The position numbers and the translations under genes are program-made. DNA of 64,000 nucleotides from Punctularia strigosozonata HHB-11173 SS5 (taxonomy: Eukaryota; Basidiomycota; Agaricomycetes; Corticiales; Punctulariaceae). Where the stretch lies: contig NW_006767435.1 in the NCBI RefSeq assembly GCF_000264995.1, positions 426,042-490,041 on the forward strand, given 5' to 3'. This document shows positions 11,965 through 23,991 of the stretch, piece after piece. The stretch's first letter is position 1, and the number at the start of each line of letters is the position of its first letter. The notes under the pieces are model-generated. The model made no database searches and was not told where the DNA came from. It saw only the letters and a program-made list of their open reading frames with translations.

Positions 11965-14900
11965 ATGGCGAACGCCCCGGTCGGTGAGTCAGTCATCTTT
12001 TGTGCGCCAGCGGGATCTTACTAGATTCATTCGTTCAGCAGTATCCAACACTCCACCCAAAGGTCGCATCCATAGGAGCCGGCAAGCCATTCGCCATGTA
12101 AGAAGGGGACTCCGGTTCGCAGGCATGTCTCGCCTTCCTTGCCATGGATTCTATAGGACGGGACGGTGTCGGCCCGGCGTCGCTTGTCAGTTCTTCCACC
12201 TTCCTATCAGCGACGCCCGATGTCAAAGTATCTGCCTCGGGTGGCTCCGTGGCAGGTGTCATCCTTCGCTCGCGGACGCATGCAGGCACCAACATCATCT
12301 GCTGGTGGCTACCGTGAAGTCGGCTCAGAACTACGCTTCATCTACCACATCTCTATCGACTAGCACATCTTTCGACCATCCTCATACTAGCGCGAGACGC
12401 CACCGCAACACTTCAGCGGGCACCATTCTATCACCAACATTCACATCGACTTCCGCTACCATGACTCACGCGAGCCCACCTCATACGAGCGAATCTACGC
12501 TGACTGAAGCGATTTCAAGACGTCAAAAGCAGGTTCCCTGCTCCATCTTCTATAGGCGAGGATTATGCGAGGACTCCGTCTGTATCCAAACTCACGTACA
12601 TCTCAACGAACAACACGAAGAGGTCCAAGCCATCTGTCGCCAATGGCTCCAGGGTCGATGCCGCACGAGCGACTGCTCCCGGCGTCACGGATGGCCTTCG
12701 TTCGTGACGTTCGACGAGGCAGCACGTTCGGTAGAACCCTCAGGCAAAGGCGGCAATCCGCTCGATGCGGCCCCTGATATACAGCCTTCCGCCACTTCCA
12801 TACCGTTGGCCGACACTGCTTCGTCAGAGACCCGGGTTGATGTCTTCATCCCCACTCTTCAAGGCAATGCCTTCAATCCGGAAGTGACGTACCTGCAACC
12901 TTGCGCGGCGTTTTACGCTCGTAGCTTCTGTCTGCTGGGAAAAGAGTGCCCGTTTGCTCACTACTCTCTGCGAATCCTACCATTTTACACGTGTGGCTCG
13001 TGGTTGAAGGGAGAATGCCGCGACTCCTCCGCATGTTCGTCAGTGCATGTCCTGCCTACGATACAACGCACCTCTTTCGACGGAAACGGCAGGTCGCGTC
13101 GGGAGAAGCGAAAGTGGGTTCGCGGAGCTCAGGACAAGGCCACTCGGCGAGTACGTTTGAGGGCCACGCCTGTTTTGCCCAGTGGCACCGTTGCTCGGTG
13201 CTCTACCGAGGCCACAACTATCTATCCTCCCACGATCGGTACAGCCGATGGGTCTGCCATGTTCGATTGGTCCACCACCCGCGACGTGGCCCACCGACAA
13301 TTTCTATATAAACCCGCGTACCAGTACAACTATGGTTGGGGATTCGACCCATCCGACACCTTCGGTCTTTACGCCACTTCAACACTACGAGATAGCCCTT
13401 TCCTGGAGCAGGCTCCTGAGGACGACTTCTGTAGAAGTCCCGATCACACGGATACCTGGACAAGCGGCGAATCCGATCAGAGCTGGTCAGATATGGTCGA
13501 CGCATTGGAGAGTCTCCCTGCCGGAAGGCGAGCAAGACCTGAACCGCCCTTGCCAGAAATCGCGAACCGCCAACGACAAACAACGCCACCCCATTCGGAC
13601 GTTTTGCCTGCGGTGGAGCAAGAGCAAGAACTTTCCTCGGACGCACAGACCCTCTACGAGTTCACCTCTACCAAGAGGGTCAAGGCCTCGCACGTCGACT
13701 TAGGTTCGGACTCGTACGCAGAATATCACTCTTCGAGCAGCTGCTCTGCGGCCAATATCAAAATCGCTCCGGCCAAGACCGATGCCATAGTCGTGATGAC
13801 AGCGAAAACCTCAGCAGAGCCGGACTGGTCTCAGCTAGATATACACACCCTCGTTCGACTCCTTCTAGCCCGTGACGGCCCCAGGGCCGTGGATAACGAC
13901 CTCATCGTCTTCATGGCTTCCACCGCCCGTCCTCCAAGTCCCTTCGCATTCCCGCAGCCCGGCAATCCCAACCCGTCACCGCCGCCCCAGTCAGGCCTAC
14001 GCGTCCCGCTTTCGAACGCGCGTCAGACAGCGAAGGCGTCGTCTGTGGTAACGGCGCCGGCTTCTCCGAACACGGAATCACAATCGCACTCCAAGGGCTG
14101 GATCGGTAACGCCGTCGGCACTGCCCTTCGTTGGGCGAAAACGCGCGTGTCGGATATTGTTAAGGATGGTCAGAAGGAGAATCAAGCCACAAGCCTGCTG
14201 CCAACTTCGCAGAAGCTTGATCCCCACAAGAATGCACAGACTCTACAAGGTGCGCCTCCTGGCGCTTTCACGACGCCCACAAGCGTATCGGCATCGACAA
14301 CGCCCCGTATCCCTCCGCCGCCTCCAAGCACCGTCTCGGGACTACCAAAGGCTTCGGGTCCTGTGCAACTACCCTCCAAGACGTCCCTTGTTTCCAAAGC
14401 GGCGCCGCCTCCCCCAAGCGCTGCTCCTGGCCCGAAATTGACAAGCACCGCACCGTCGGCACCCCCTGCGAGCTCCGCACGTGCTGCAGCACTCCCTGTC
14501 CCCGATGCAACGCGAGCGCCCGCACTGATCAAGTTCGTGCCGTGGCCGACGACCTCTACCCCTACTCAACCTACAGGCAAGGATGCAAATGACGGAGTCC
14601 AGTTCGTCCCTATCCACCCGATCTCCCCGGGCGTCCCGCCGTCCAGCGACCCGCCGCTGGATTGGATCGTCGGGCTCGACGGGCCACCGCCGCTCAATTA
14701 CCCGTCGCCGTCAGCGCCGTTTACGGAATGGGAGCGCTTCGGGCGCGAGCTGAACCCGCTGTGGGCGCTCTCGGCCGCGCACTACGTCGCGCACCTCACC
14801 TGGACGCTGCCCGAGCGCATGCTCCTGGACGAGATTATGACCCGCGTCCGCGGAGGGCCGGCCCAGTTCTCGAGCAAGCTTGACTGGGAGTGGGTCGCGA

Positions 14901-15367
14901 CCATGTTCAACTACGGGAACCGTCGGGCGGCGACGGCGGAGGAGGCGGCGTACGAGGAGCCGATTACGTTCGAGGTACAACCGCTCGTTCCCGTGCCATC
15001 GACCGACAATGCGCCACGGCTGGATGTGGGACCGTTCTACGAGGCGACGATACGGCGGAAGCCGCTCGTGCCGTGGACGCGCACCGGGCGCGATTGCGCG
15101 ATGATGGTGTACGTTGAGATGTGGTGGGGCGAGCGTCGGCTGCCGTCCATGATCTACAAGTCTGTGGACACGGAGGAATTCTTCCACGTTTGGAGGGCGG
15201 TCGTGATGACTATGGCCAGAATCAACGTACCTATACTTCCTATGCTCATCCAGCCGAAGCTGCAAAGGGAGGATTTAAATCTGCACAGACTGACGACGCG
15301 ACTTCGGAAGGGTACGTGTCTCGTCGCGCTCGAGTTTCCGGCTGATATTGATCTCGATGGATTATAG
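11965..15367 (+). CDS. Large protein with six CCCH zinc fingers in three pairs
   Basis: Likely a nucleic-acid-binding protein. The fingers come in pairs. The first member of each pair starts C-x8-C (CHGFYRTGRC, CSIFYRRGLC, CAAFYARSFC) and the second C-x7-C (CLGWLRGRC, CRQWLQGRC, CGSWLKGEC); each continues C-x4-to-7-C-x3-H. Pairs lie near 12137-12290, 12538-12690 and 12902-13045. A long low-complexity middle, rich in Pro, Ser and Ala, leads to a C-terminal segment of about 220 residues (from PFTEWERFGRELNPLW near 14720) that I do not recognise. The start at 11965 uses a 55-nt intron (11984-12038, gtgagt...gttcag) and gives MANAPVAVSNTPPKG; without this intron the frame extends upstream to 11909. 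The long middle could hide a second gene starting at the ATG at 13913, but the frame is uninterrupted, so one protein is simpler. Confidence 0.78.
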
Positions 15368-15370
15368 CTC

Positions 15371-15789
15371 GTCAAGCTCTGTCGCGACCCCTCAAGGTTC
15401 CGGCAGGCACATTCGGCGACATGTCTTACACGTTAGACACGACCGCAGCATGGTTCGAGTCTGACAAGGTCAAGAAGGCCCGTCCCCATGCCTTCCTCGA
15501 AGCACGCGACGAAGATCCACGCGACCTGCCAGTCCATCTCCGCAACTTGAAGATCCCGCCTCCACCCCGACCTCGTCCCAGTTATTGATGTCTTTTCCCC
15601 CCCAACAGAAGATGCAGCCAGATGTATCGATCGTTGTTGCGCCATCAGGATGGGCAAAGCGCTGCACTGTGCCACACCCTCATTCCAGTTTCTTCCACCC
15701 AGTTGACAGCACGTACTAGATAGATTGCATGGTAATGATAATACAATTATACAAGAACCGAGTGTGAGAAGAGATAGCGGATTGCGGAT
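15371..15789. other. Convergent 3' region between the CCCH gene and CPA1
   Basis: This stretch of about 420 nt holds the 3' ends of two converging genes. It becomes AT-rich near 15715-15760 (tggtaatgataatacaatta), which would suit a polyadenylation zone. No coding sequence is recognised. Confidence 0.45.
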
Positions 15790-17153
15790 TTACTGCGAAG
15801 CAGCAGCCTGTGGGCGACGCAGATGCCTCAGCTCCTGCCCGGTGCCCATGGGATCGCGCGACGTCGTCTTGCCCGCCACCTTGAGCTTCTCCGCGCGACA
15901 TTCAGCGATGAAGTCGGTGAACATCTCGATCGTGTCCAGCGGACCGCCGGCGGACTCAGGGTGGAACTGCACGCCCCAGACCTTCTTCCCCGAGTCGGCG
16001 GTGGACTTGATGCCCTCGACGGACGAGTCGTTGCAGTTGATGAAGAACGGCTCCCAACCCTCCGGGAAGGGCTCAACGAGCTTGAGCGCGTACTGATGGT
16101 TCTGGCTGGTAACATACACGCGGCCGGCCTTGATGGAGCCCGACGACGCAAGCGCGAGCACGGGCTGGTTGTGCCCGCGGTTGCCGAACGTCATCCGATA
16201 CGCCTCGAGACCCGCGGCCATGCCGATGATCTGATGCCCCATGCATATCCCGAAGATGGGTTTGTCCCACTCGCGCATAGTCCGGCGCAGGTTGAGCGCA
16301 GCCTCCATCGCGTGCTGCGGGTCGCCGGGTCCGTTAGAGAGGAAGAGGCCGTCGAACCTCTCGCGAATCGCGTTGAAGTCGTAGTTCCACGGCAGGACAG
16401 TGACGGCTGCGCCGCGGCGGACGAGCGAGCGGAGGATGTTCGCCTTGGCGCCAAAATCGAGCACGGCGATCTTGACGTCGCCAATAGGGTTGAGGTCGTA
16501 AGGCTGCTTGGTCGACGCCTGGTCGACGAGGTTCTCCGTCGTCGGGTCCCAATACTCGTGCGCCGCGGGTGCAGGGAGCGCGGTGTCGTCGCCGACGGCA
16601 AGTCGACCAAGCGTCGTGCCTTGGTCGCGGAGGAGGCGTGTGACAGCGCGCGTATCGACGCCCGTTATGCCCGGCACGCCATTGCGCGCGCACCATGAGT
16701 GGAGCGACTCGACTGCGCTATGATGAGAGAACTTGGCGGCGACGTCGGCGACAACAATGGCCGCGGGCTGAACACGCTCCGATTCCAGTACAACACCGAC
16801 GTCACCGTTGTCCTTGGGCGCGTGGTTGTTGGGCACGCCGTAGTTGCCGATCATGGGAGTGGTGAAGACGAGGATTTGGCCGCGGTAGGAGGGGTCGGTC
16901 ATAGACTCAGTGTCTACAACAGGTCGCCCGTCAGTACGCGATACAGAGGCACTATTCAGGTATGCTTACAAGAGGTGATTGACGTCGAGAAGACCGTCTC
17001 GCCCCAAATACTGGTCGGTGCGCCGAATGCCTTGCCGGGGAATGACTGGCCAGTCTTCAGGTGCAATACGGCGGGTGTAGTGTATGGCGAGCCAGCCTGC
17101 GTAGCGAGCCCTCGATACAGACGAGGAAAGCGAAGTATTTGACGAGTGAACAT
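15790..17153 (-). CDS. CPA1: Carbamoyl-phosphate synthetase small subunit, arginine-specific (CPA1)
   Basis: The glutaminase subunit that releases ammonia from glutamine for carbamoyl phosphate in arginine synthesis; it pairs with the large subunit CPA2. The N-terminal MFTRQILRFPRLYRGLATQ looks like a mitochondrial targeting peptide. It is followed by PAVLHLKTGQSFPGKAFGAP, MTDPSYRGQILVFTTPMIGN, HSWCARNGVPGITGVDTRAV and the class I glutamine amidotransferase domain: LFLSNGPGDP, the nucleophile motif FGICMGHQIIG, and the His-Glu part VWGVQFHPE. The ATG is at 17151-17153. One intron (near 16918-16971) joins TSITS to YTESMTDPSY in frame. The length of about 430 residues is normal. The separate mitochondrial form distinguishes it from the pyrimidine-pathway fusion protein. 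The arginine attenuator uORF known from ascomycete CPA1/arg-2 was not seen upstream. Confidence 0.95.
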
Positions 17154-18196
17154 TGCGTGCAAGTTGGGTATTCGTCGGTCTCAAGGTGTCAATGAGAAAA
17201 CAAGGTCGCTCAGATAACTGCGGTAGCGCAATCGATGTTAGACTCGTTGTGGCGAAAGGAGAAGACGAGTATAACAACGTACTCGTCGCGAGTGCTTTGG
17301 GTGAAGATCATAAACACGAGCAGCGCTCGAACAGCACCGAAGGTTGTGAGCAAGGTGGTGGGCGAAGACAGGAAATTTTTGGTAGTCGCGACTTTCGTTA
17401 CGTCCACCACGTCATGCTCATGACTCCATCTCTCTTTCCACCTCCGTTGGCTTGTGAGTCCGCTCGGGAACAGGTCGTTCAGGGCGTTGAAGTGGCGGCA
17501 CCCCGAAGGTGATGCTGTATGCGCTCTCTCATTTTTCATCACTTCTTGCGCACAACAAAGCAAGCACATCGAACATCTCGACCTGATCAGAGTTCTACAC
17601 GCACACGGCCTCCTCGTCCAGCCCTGGTGTGTTTTGTCAAGTGAACAGCGTCAGAAAGGCTATGCTATCCTTGATATCCCATAACACACCGGTCGGGCGG
17701 TATTTGATGCATATACTGCATGCACCTGAAGTAAGTCTTGACTACTATTCCTCGCACTCAGGTGCGGGACTGAGGCACCGATTTAGTCACCGTCCCATCA
17801 AGCCTTCGAGCGGCGAAGCTTGATATCTCGCGCATGGCTGCTCATCTGGCCGCGAAAGTTGTACATAAACAAGTAACTCGCGGGCGCTTCCTGAGTGCGC
17901 AGCTGATGATGCGACACCCACGGGAAGGTTGGCCTACCCGACAAGACCGACCATGTTTCGTCCTCTGCCCAGGTCTGTCTGCACGAGGTCGATCGCCCAC
18001 CCGGCTGCAACTCAAAGAGCACGGACGCCTCTCCCTGCATCTATCTCATAGAACCTCGATGTCGCAGTTTACTGCAAGCTGCGAGCAACATCCGGAGAAG
18101 GCATCTAGTGGGAGGCGGCTTGTGGATGATTCAGACGTGAAGGTTTATTGCGATTGCTTCGCTGACCGAATCGATCAAAATTGACATAGCTCATAG
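17154..18196. other. Divergent intergenic region between CPA1 and the DUF6535 gene
   Basis: About 1 kb holding the CPA1 promoter and leader on the minus strand and the upstream part of the DUF6535 gene on the plus strand. I looked for the D-Y-x-S-x-H-x-W core of an arginine attenuator peptide on the minus strand and found none. No other gene or repeat stands out. Confidence 0.45.
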
Positions 18197-20432
18197 ATGT
18201 ACGATGAATCCTTGAATGACGGTTGGGCGTATGTGTACAGTCGTTGCAAAGAGCACGACGATAACTTGGTTGAGGCGTGCTCCACCGACATCGACATGGC
18301 CCTGATCTTCGTGAGTCTGCCATCTATGCCCCCCGCTTTTGACTGACCTACTCATAGGCTGGCCTGTTCTCAGCCGTCCTGACGGCTTTCCTCGTTCAAA
18401 CTTACACCCAAATGCAACCCGACAACACGCAACTCACAGCTCAGGCCCTCCTCCACATCTCCGTCCAGATCGCCAACCTCCCCGTCTCTGCTCCCAGCTC
18501 AATTCCATTCAGCGCGCCGCCGTTCCGCGCGTCGCGCTCCATCGTCGCCATTAACTGCCTCTGGTTCATCAGCCTTGCCGCCTCTCTATCCTCCGTCGTC
18601 CGCGGCATGTTTGCAAAACAATGGCTACGGGAGTACGCCAAGTGGACGCGTATCACCCCGATCCAGCGCGCGGTGCACCTCCGGCAACACCGGCATGCGG
18701 CTTTGATGGAGTGGGAGGTCCCGGACGTCGTAGTGCGCCTCACCACGACGCTCCAGGTCTCCGTCGTCCTCTTCTTTGTCGGGCTCGCCATCTTGCTCGG
18801 AACGATCAACACCGCCGTCGCCGTCGTCTCGTCCCTTACCGTCGGCGCGTTCCTGGCCGACTCGGTCGCGTGCGTCGTCGCACCGCTATTCTTCGAGACG
18901 TGCCCGTGGAAAACGCCCATGGGCTGGTTATGGGTGAACATGCAGAACATACGGCGCGAGGATATTTCGGCACGTTCAAGCCGCTCTACCCCTCGTTCGC
19001 AGATCAAGTCCATCAAACTCCGCACATTTGAGGGCTGGCGCCAGCTATTCAAGCTCGCTCTCGCGCCTGCGCGCGCCCCGCCACGACGGCTCGATCTCTA
19101 CCGCTACTCCGGCTGGGTGCGGCGAGACATCGCGCTGCCCTCCATGGGACAGGACCCGATCAATGCCGTCGCATGGCAATGCACGTCGCTCCTGTGGATC
19201 GCAGCACACGAAGGGTTGAGCTCCGATGTCGTTGTACGGTGTATTGAAGGACTCCCTGGTGCTGAAATCAGGGCGCCGACCAATCTCCAGGCGAAAGGTG
19301 TCGAGTCAAACTCGGAACTCTTCTCATGGCCAGATAGCCCCCCTAAACGGTTGTGTGCGTATTGGCTCGCCATTTCGAAGCATCTGGGGTTTGACACGCA
19401 GCGATTCGTGAAGCCGTTGAACATGATTCAAGATGCTCCCTCATTCGCGAAGATACAAACCCTTGTCCATCATGCAGACGCGTTCAATCAGCTTGCAGTC
19501 GACTTGCGGCTCACTTCATGCAATTCTTCTCAGCTCCAGGCGATGCTTCATCTTCTAACGTCCGGACTCGCCTCCGTCCTTGACGGCGAACTTCGTTTTC
19601 CCGATTGTGGTGACATGTCCCCCTTCACCGACAGGAACTTGTCCTTTGTTGTACCCTCATCACTTTGCATGGTACACCTGCTCCTAGGTGAATTGCGGTG
19701 GGGTGGAGAAACCATGATATACGTCGGCCTTCTGATTAGGGCAGCAGCCTATGCTTCACGACGGAGCGATGATTCACGAACGAACGCAGAAAGTCTGTAT
19801 CACCGCCTACTCGATGAAGTTCAAATGAACGGTCTTGCTAGTGAGCATCAATGGCAAGCCGCTGATTGAGTTTTGCTAACAAGATTGCAGCTTGCTCACC
19901 AGAACATCTGTCAACATTTGTCGAAAGTCTCTCACAGCTGGGAGACGTGCAAGCATATCGCTCTGGCCCTGGTATACGCTCTACCTTCTGGCGTATTGTG
20001 AACGTTATCACGTCTATCAGATCGTCGAACGGGGATGGTCCGAGCTGTACGCATGATGCGATACTGATGAGGACGGTGGAGGAGGCACTGAATGCCGAAA
20101 TCTCGATTCAAGGCGCGCGGTCATATGCTGGTGAGGATACGACCTTTCCAGAAGGCCTGTGGGCGCGTATGACCGCGTTCGCGGGACGACATCGCGACTG
20201 CCAGGAGTCAGTGCAGTTCGTGTCGTCCCTTGTGCAAGCCCATCGCCTGGGGATCGCGCAATTCGAGCTGTATCCGCACTTCCGTCACTACTACCTCGCA
20301 CAGGACGAACGAGAACGGATCCAGAACGTGGAGGAGTTGCAAGCATATCTCGAGGCCGAATCAAGGCGATATTCACTCGGCGATGGGCAACTGCTTTCCC
20401 CAGAGCCAGGACAAACAACGCAGGACGACTAG
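18197..20432 (+). CDS. DUF6535 multi-pass membrane protein
   Basis: A basidiomycete membrane protein of unknown role. The first exon (ATG 18197-18199) gives DGWAYVYSRCKEHDDNLVEA and TDIDMALIF. A 47-nt intron (18311-18357) leads into AGLFSAVLTAFLVQTYTQMQ, the hallmark start of DUF6535. Further membrane segments follow: VAINCLWFISLAASLSSVV, then VVLFFVGLAILLGTINTAVA with a second hydrophobic stretch up to VACVVAPLFFET. The Arg/Trp-rich loop FAKQWLREYAKW between them is typical. A long soluble C-terminal region follows. A second intron near 19841-19890 (gtgagc...attgcag) joins an exon ending at 20432. An additional short first exon upstream is possible. No break is seen. Confidence 0.85.
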
Positions 20433-21206
20433 GCAGAGTTACATCTCTTTTCAATCTCACTAAACATCTGAGTTGGCTGTAAATGCGAAGCAGTAGAAAC
20501 ATGAAAGCAGTGCGCGTTTGTTCCGGAAGGGCATGGGACAACAGAGCTCAGTCGGTCTCGCGCCGTGATTGGATGACTGGACTAGTCCCAACACCCACTC
20601 GAAACGGAGTCATGTATGTTTTCATAGTTCACATCGGTCAGCATGTTCAGTTTGGAACAGGATCCACGTAAGTTTGTGAAGCGTCAACGATGCCTTCCCG
20701 ACTCGGATGGACACCGGGAGGTACGAAGCATACTCACCGTCCCCAGGTGCCCCACGCGCTAGACCCACACACAACAGCACCCACATCGATACCCACATTG
20801 CTGAGGTTGTTTCAAGGTTTGAATTCGGGTAAAGTCCCGCTCGGCGCCGCCTTGAAACATACCTGATGGTCTTCGGTGTCGCTCGCAGCATCGAAGCGTT
20901 AATGCTTAATGGGGCATCGAGAAGTCAGATAGCCAATGTTAGTGGGTAAAATGATAGAAATGTACCACCTTGCTTCCTTCGTCGAATAGTCTATCGTTAT
21001 AGCCCAGGTAAGTTCGTATGGGGTTACACCAGGTTGCTAATCCTTGTTCATGTGGTGGGTCCTGTGACAAGCCAACGGGAACGTACTTACTTCAAGATTT
21101 ATCGCCCCTACAAATGAGCGGACAGTGAATCGCGGAAACAGTGAGATGGCCCTACCCTACTTAAGAACACCCTGGGGGATCGGGTGGAATCCACTTCTCG
21201 ATAAAA
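20433..21206. other. Intergenic region, no gene recognised
   Basis: About 770 nt. No open frame resembles a known protein. The last 100 nt contain cctacttaagaac just upstream of GST copy 1, probably part of its old promoter. Confidence 0.4.
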
Positions 21207-22299
21207 ATGTCAGGAAAAGACATCACGCTCTGGACCCACGCATTTGCGCCGAACGGATGGTGCGAATGAATCGCATTATCTCAATGTTCATCCACTGACC
21301 CTGCTGTGCTATAGGAAAGTGATATGCGTCTTGAACCTACTGGGCTTGTCGTACGAGTCCAAGTACCTCGACTTCAGGAAACAGGAGCAGAAATCTGCTG
21401 AGCACGTCAAGCTCAATCCGAACGGGTTCGTAACGCCTTAGCTGATCGGGAATCGATGCCGCAACTCATCCACTATCACAGGCGCATCCCAACGCTCGTC
21501 GACCACAGGAACGGCGACTTCATCGTCTGGTGAGGATACGACAATAGTTGGATGCAGAACATGCGCTAATGCACTTACAGGGAGTCCAATGCCATTTTAC
21601 TATACCTCGTCGACACTTATGACGAGGGGCACAAGATCTCCGTCACCGGACAGGATTGTTTCATCCTGAACCAGTGGCTCTTCTTCCAAGCGTCTGGACA
21701 AGGGCAAGTCTTGCATATCCAAATGCGTTCCAGTCAACCGTAGTACTCACACATCGCCAGACCCTAGTACGGACAATTCGGATGGTTCGCGTCGCTCCAT
21801 CCTGAGAAGATTCCGAGCGCCATCGAGCGATATCAGAAAGAAATTATTCGCATCCTGGGCGTTCTCGAGAGCGTACTTTCGAAGCAAGAGTGGTTGGTCG
21901 GCGGTAAGATGACCATCGCCGATACGTCATTCATCATGTACGCGTGCCGTTTTACAGCACTGACCTGTAATAACTGGATATCTTGACTTTCTAGTTGGAA
22001 TGAATGGGCCTTCTGGGCTTTCCGTCGGTAGCCATCGTTTAATCGCTAAAGAATACCCTAACCCATAGCTCTTATTCCAGCAACATTGGATCCGGCCAAG
22101 AACATCGAGCTTGACGTATCCCGAGACTTTCCGGCTGTACACGCGTCAGAGTCCCCTTTCAAGTGATCTGAGATTGCAACATTGACGTGGAAGTATGCTC
22201 TTCAGTTGGCACCAGAAGATGACCGCACTTCCGATGATCAAGGAGCCGCTCGCGAAGGAGTTCGAGAACATGAAGGCTTCCATCGCGGCGTCTCGCTAG
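21207..22299 (+). pseudogene. Glutathione S-transferase (Ure2p-like), copy 1, broken
   Basis: The pieces match a fungal Ure2p-like GST. The thioredoxin-fold part reads MSGKDITLWTHAFAPNGWK, VICVLNLLGLSYE, LNPNGRIPTLVD and WESNAILLYLVDTYDEGHKI. The helical part includes QWLFFQASGQG, ERYQKEIIRILGVLESVLSK, WLVGGKMTIADTSF, WNEWAFWAF and TLDPAKNIELDVSRDFPAV. Exon order and intron positions equal those of the copy at 22902. The exon after the intron at 21704-21760 has TAG at 21765-21767 where the sister copies have TAC (Tyr). Donors are weak: gcaagt at 21704, gtcggt near 22023 and gtcaga near 22151, against better consensus at the same places in copy 2. Stop TAG at 22297-22299. Either a pseudogene or a base error; the donor decay favours a pseudogene. 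Confidence 0.72.
21704..21760 (+). other. GC-AG intron in GST copy 1
   Basis: The donor is GGACAAGG|GCAAGT where copy 2 has GGACAAGG|GTAAGT at the matching position; the acceptor is ATCGCCAG. A single T-to-C difference separates the two copies at the donor. Confidence 0.7.
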
Positions 22300-22901
22300 T
22301 GTAAGTTGCATGTCTCGAAACGACTTGGGGTACCCGAACATGCCCATGTCATGGTCAATTGCGGCCTGGGCCATTGATACGTTGTCCTGTACTGCCAATA
22401 CGATTTGACCGTTTATCCCGTTCTCTGACGTCTGGAAGTGGTCGGCCTACGCCAGTGGTCCGTTACGCACATACAACATTCTGGTCGGCAGCGTCCCCGC
22501 GCCCAGTTGACGGATGTTGAGTCAACTTCCGTTTATCCGCGTGCCACTGTGCGCGACGTCGACATCTGTTGATGGATTATGGGATCAGGCGGCTTGTGTT
22601 ATCGGACAAAGAGCTGCAATAGGCCGCGATTCGTCTTCGCTGGGTAATAAAGTCTAACAGGAGTGGAGATAGTTCCGATCTCCCTCGATTCCATCAGGCG
22701 TGGTAACTATTAGCAAGCGGCGAAGGGGGAGCCCCGCATTCATCTAGTGGGTCCCCTCGAGAGACTTCAGATCTCGGGAGTGTGAGCACTTAACGACTGC
22801 ATTTCGGCAAGAGCTCCAGGTCACATCGCTACAAATAGGTGAGCAACGAGTTGGGAGAACAGCAGGATCCGCTCTACCTGAGAACAATCAACCATACGAT
22901 C
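22300..22901. other. Spacer between GST copies 1 and 2
   Basis: About 600 nt without a recognised gene. It should contain the terminator of copy 1 and the promoter of copy 2. Confidence 0.4.
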
Positions 22902-23991
22902 ATGTCAGGCAAAGACGTTACACTTTGGACTCACGAATTCGCGCCGAACGGATGGTGCGAACGGATCACATTCGTTCGCTGATCACTCGCTGACCTGATC
23001 ACGCCATAGGAAAGTGGTATGCGTCTTGAACCTATTAGGTTTGTCGTACGAATCGAAGTACGTCGATTTCAGCAAGCAGGAACAGAAATCCGAGGAACAT
23101 CTCAAGCTCAACCCGAACGGGTTCGTACTGCACAAGTCACATGGACTTGTATCATTGACGAACTGCTCGTAACAGGCGCATCCCGACGCTCATTGACCAC
23201 AAGAACGGCGATTTCGTTGTCTGGTATGGAGGACGGGTCATCAGGCGTCGGCTTCTGCATTAACTTAGCTTCCAGGGAGTCCAATGCTATCTTGCTCTAC
23301 CTCGTCGATACGTATGACAAGGAGCATGAGATCTCCGTCACCGGTTTGGATCGGTTCACCTTGAACCAGTGGCTCTTCTTCCAAGCATCTGGACAAGGGT
23401 AAGTCCTCCAGATATACGAACCCGGAAGGCAGTAGCGACGATGAACTCACCACCCTCCAGACCTTACTACGGTCAATTCGCCTAGTTCGGGAGGTTCCAC
23501 TCCGAGAAGATCCCGAGCGCGGTCGAGCGATACCAGAAGGAGATTCTTCGCGTCTTGGGCGTTCTCGAGAGTGTGCTTTCCAAGCGAGAGTGGTTGGTCG
23601 GCGGAAAGATGACCATCGCTGACATCTCTTTCGTCCTGTACGTATGCTTCTGTAACAGCAGAGTCCCCCGATGACGGTTAACACGGCGTTAAAAGCTGGA
23701 ACGAATGGGCTATCTGGGCGTTCCGTAAGTACTCGATCACCGACATTCATACCCTTCTGATCCGTATATCTTATTGCAGCGACGTTGGACCCGGCCAAGA
23801 ACATAGAGCTCGACATGCCTCGAGATTTCCCTGCTGTGGATGCGTGAGTGCTACGGCAAAGCGGATTCGCACTCTTAATGCTGACCTGGATTAGCTGGCA
23901 CAAGAAGATGACCGCCTTGCCAGAGATCAAGGAGCCCCTTGCAGAGAGAGCCAGGAACCTGCTAGCTTTCCGAGCACGCCTGGGCCAGTGA
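22902..23991 (+). pseudogene. Glutathione S-transferase (Ure2p-like), copy 2, one in-frame stop
   Basis: A tandem duplicate of copy 1 in the same orientation. It starts MSGKDVTLWTHEFAPNGWK and continues VVCVLNLLGLSYESKYVDFS, NGRIPTLIDHKNGDFVVW, ESNAILLYLVDTYDKEHEIS, GPYYGQFA, SAVERYQKEILRVLGVLESV, WLVGGKMTIADISFVL and ends WHKKMTALPEIKEPLAERA with TGA at 23989-23991. Donors are mostly good (gtaagt, gtacgt, gtgagt). A single TAG at 23483-23485 stands where copy 3 has TGG (Trp); this is a one-base change in a different codon from the stop in copy 1. Everything else looks readable, so this is the youngest break of the three, or possibly an assembly error. Confidence 0.68.
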
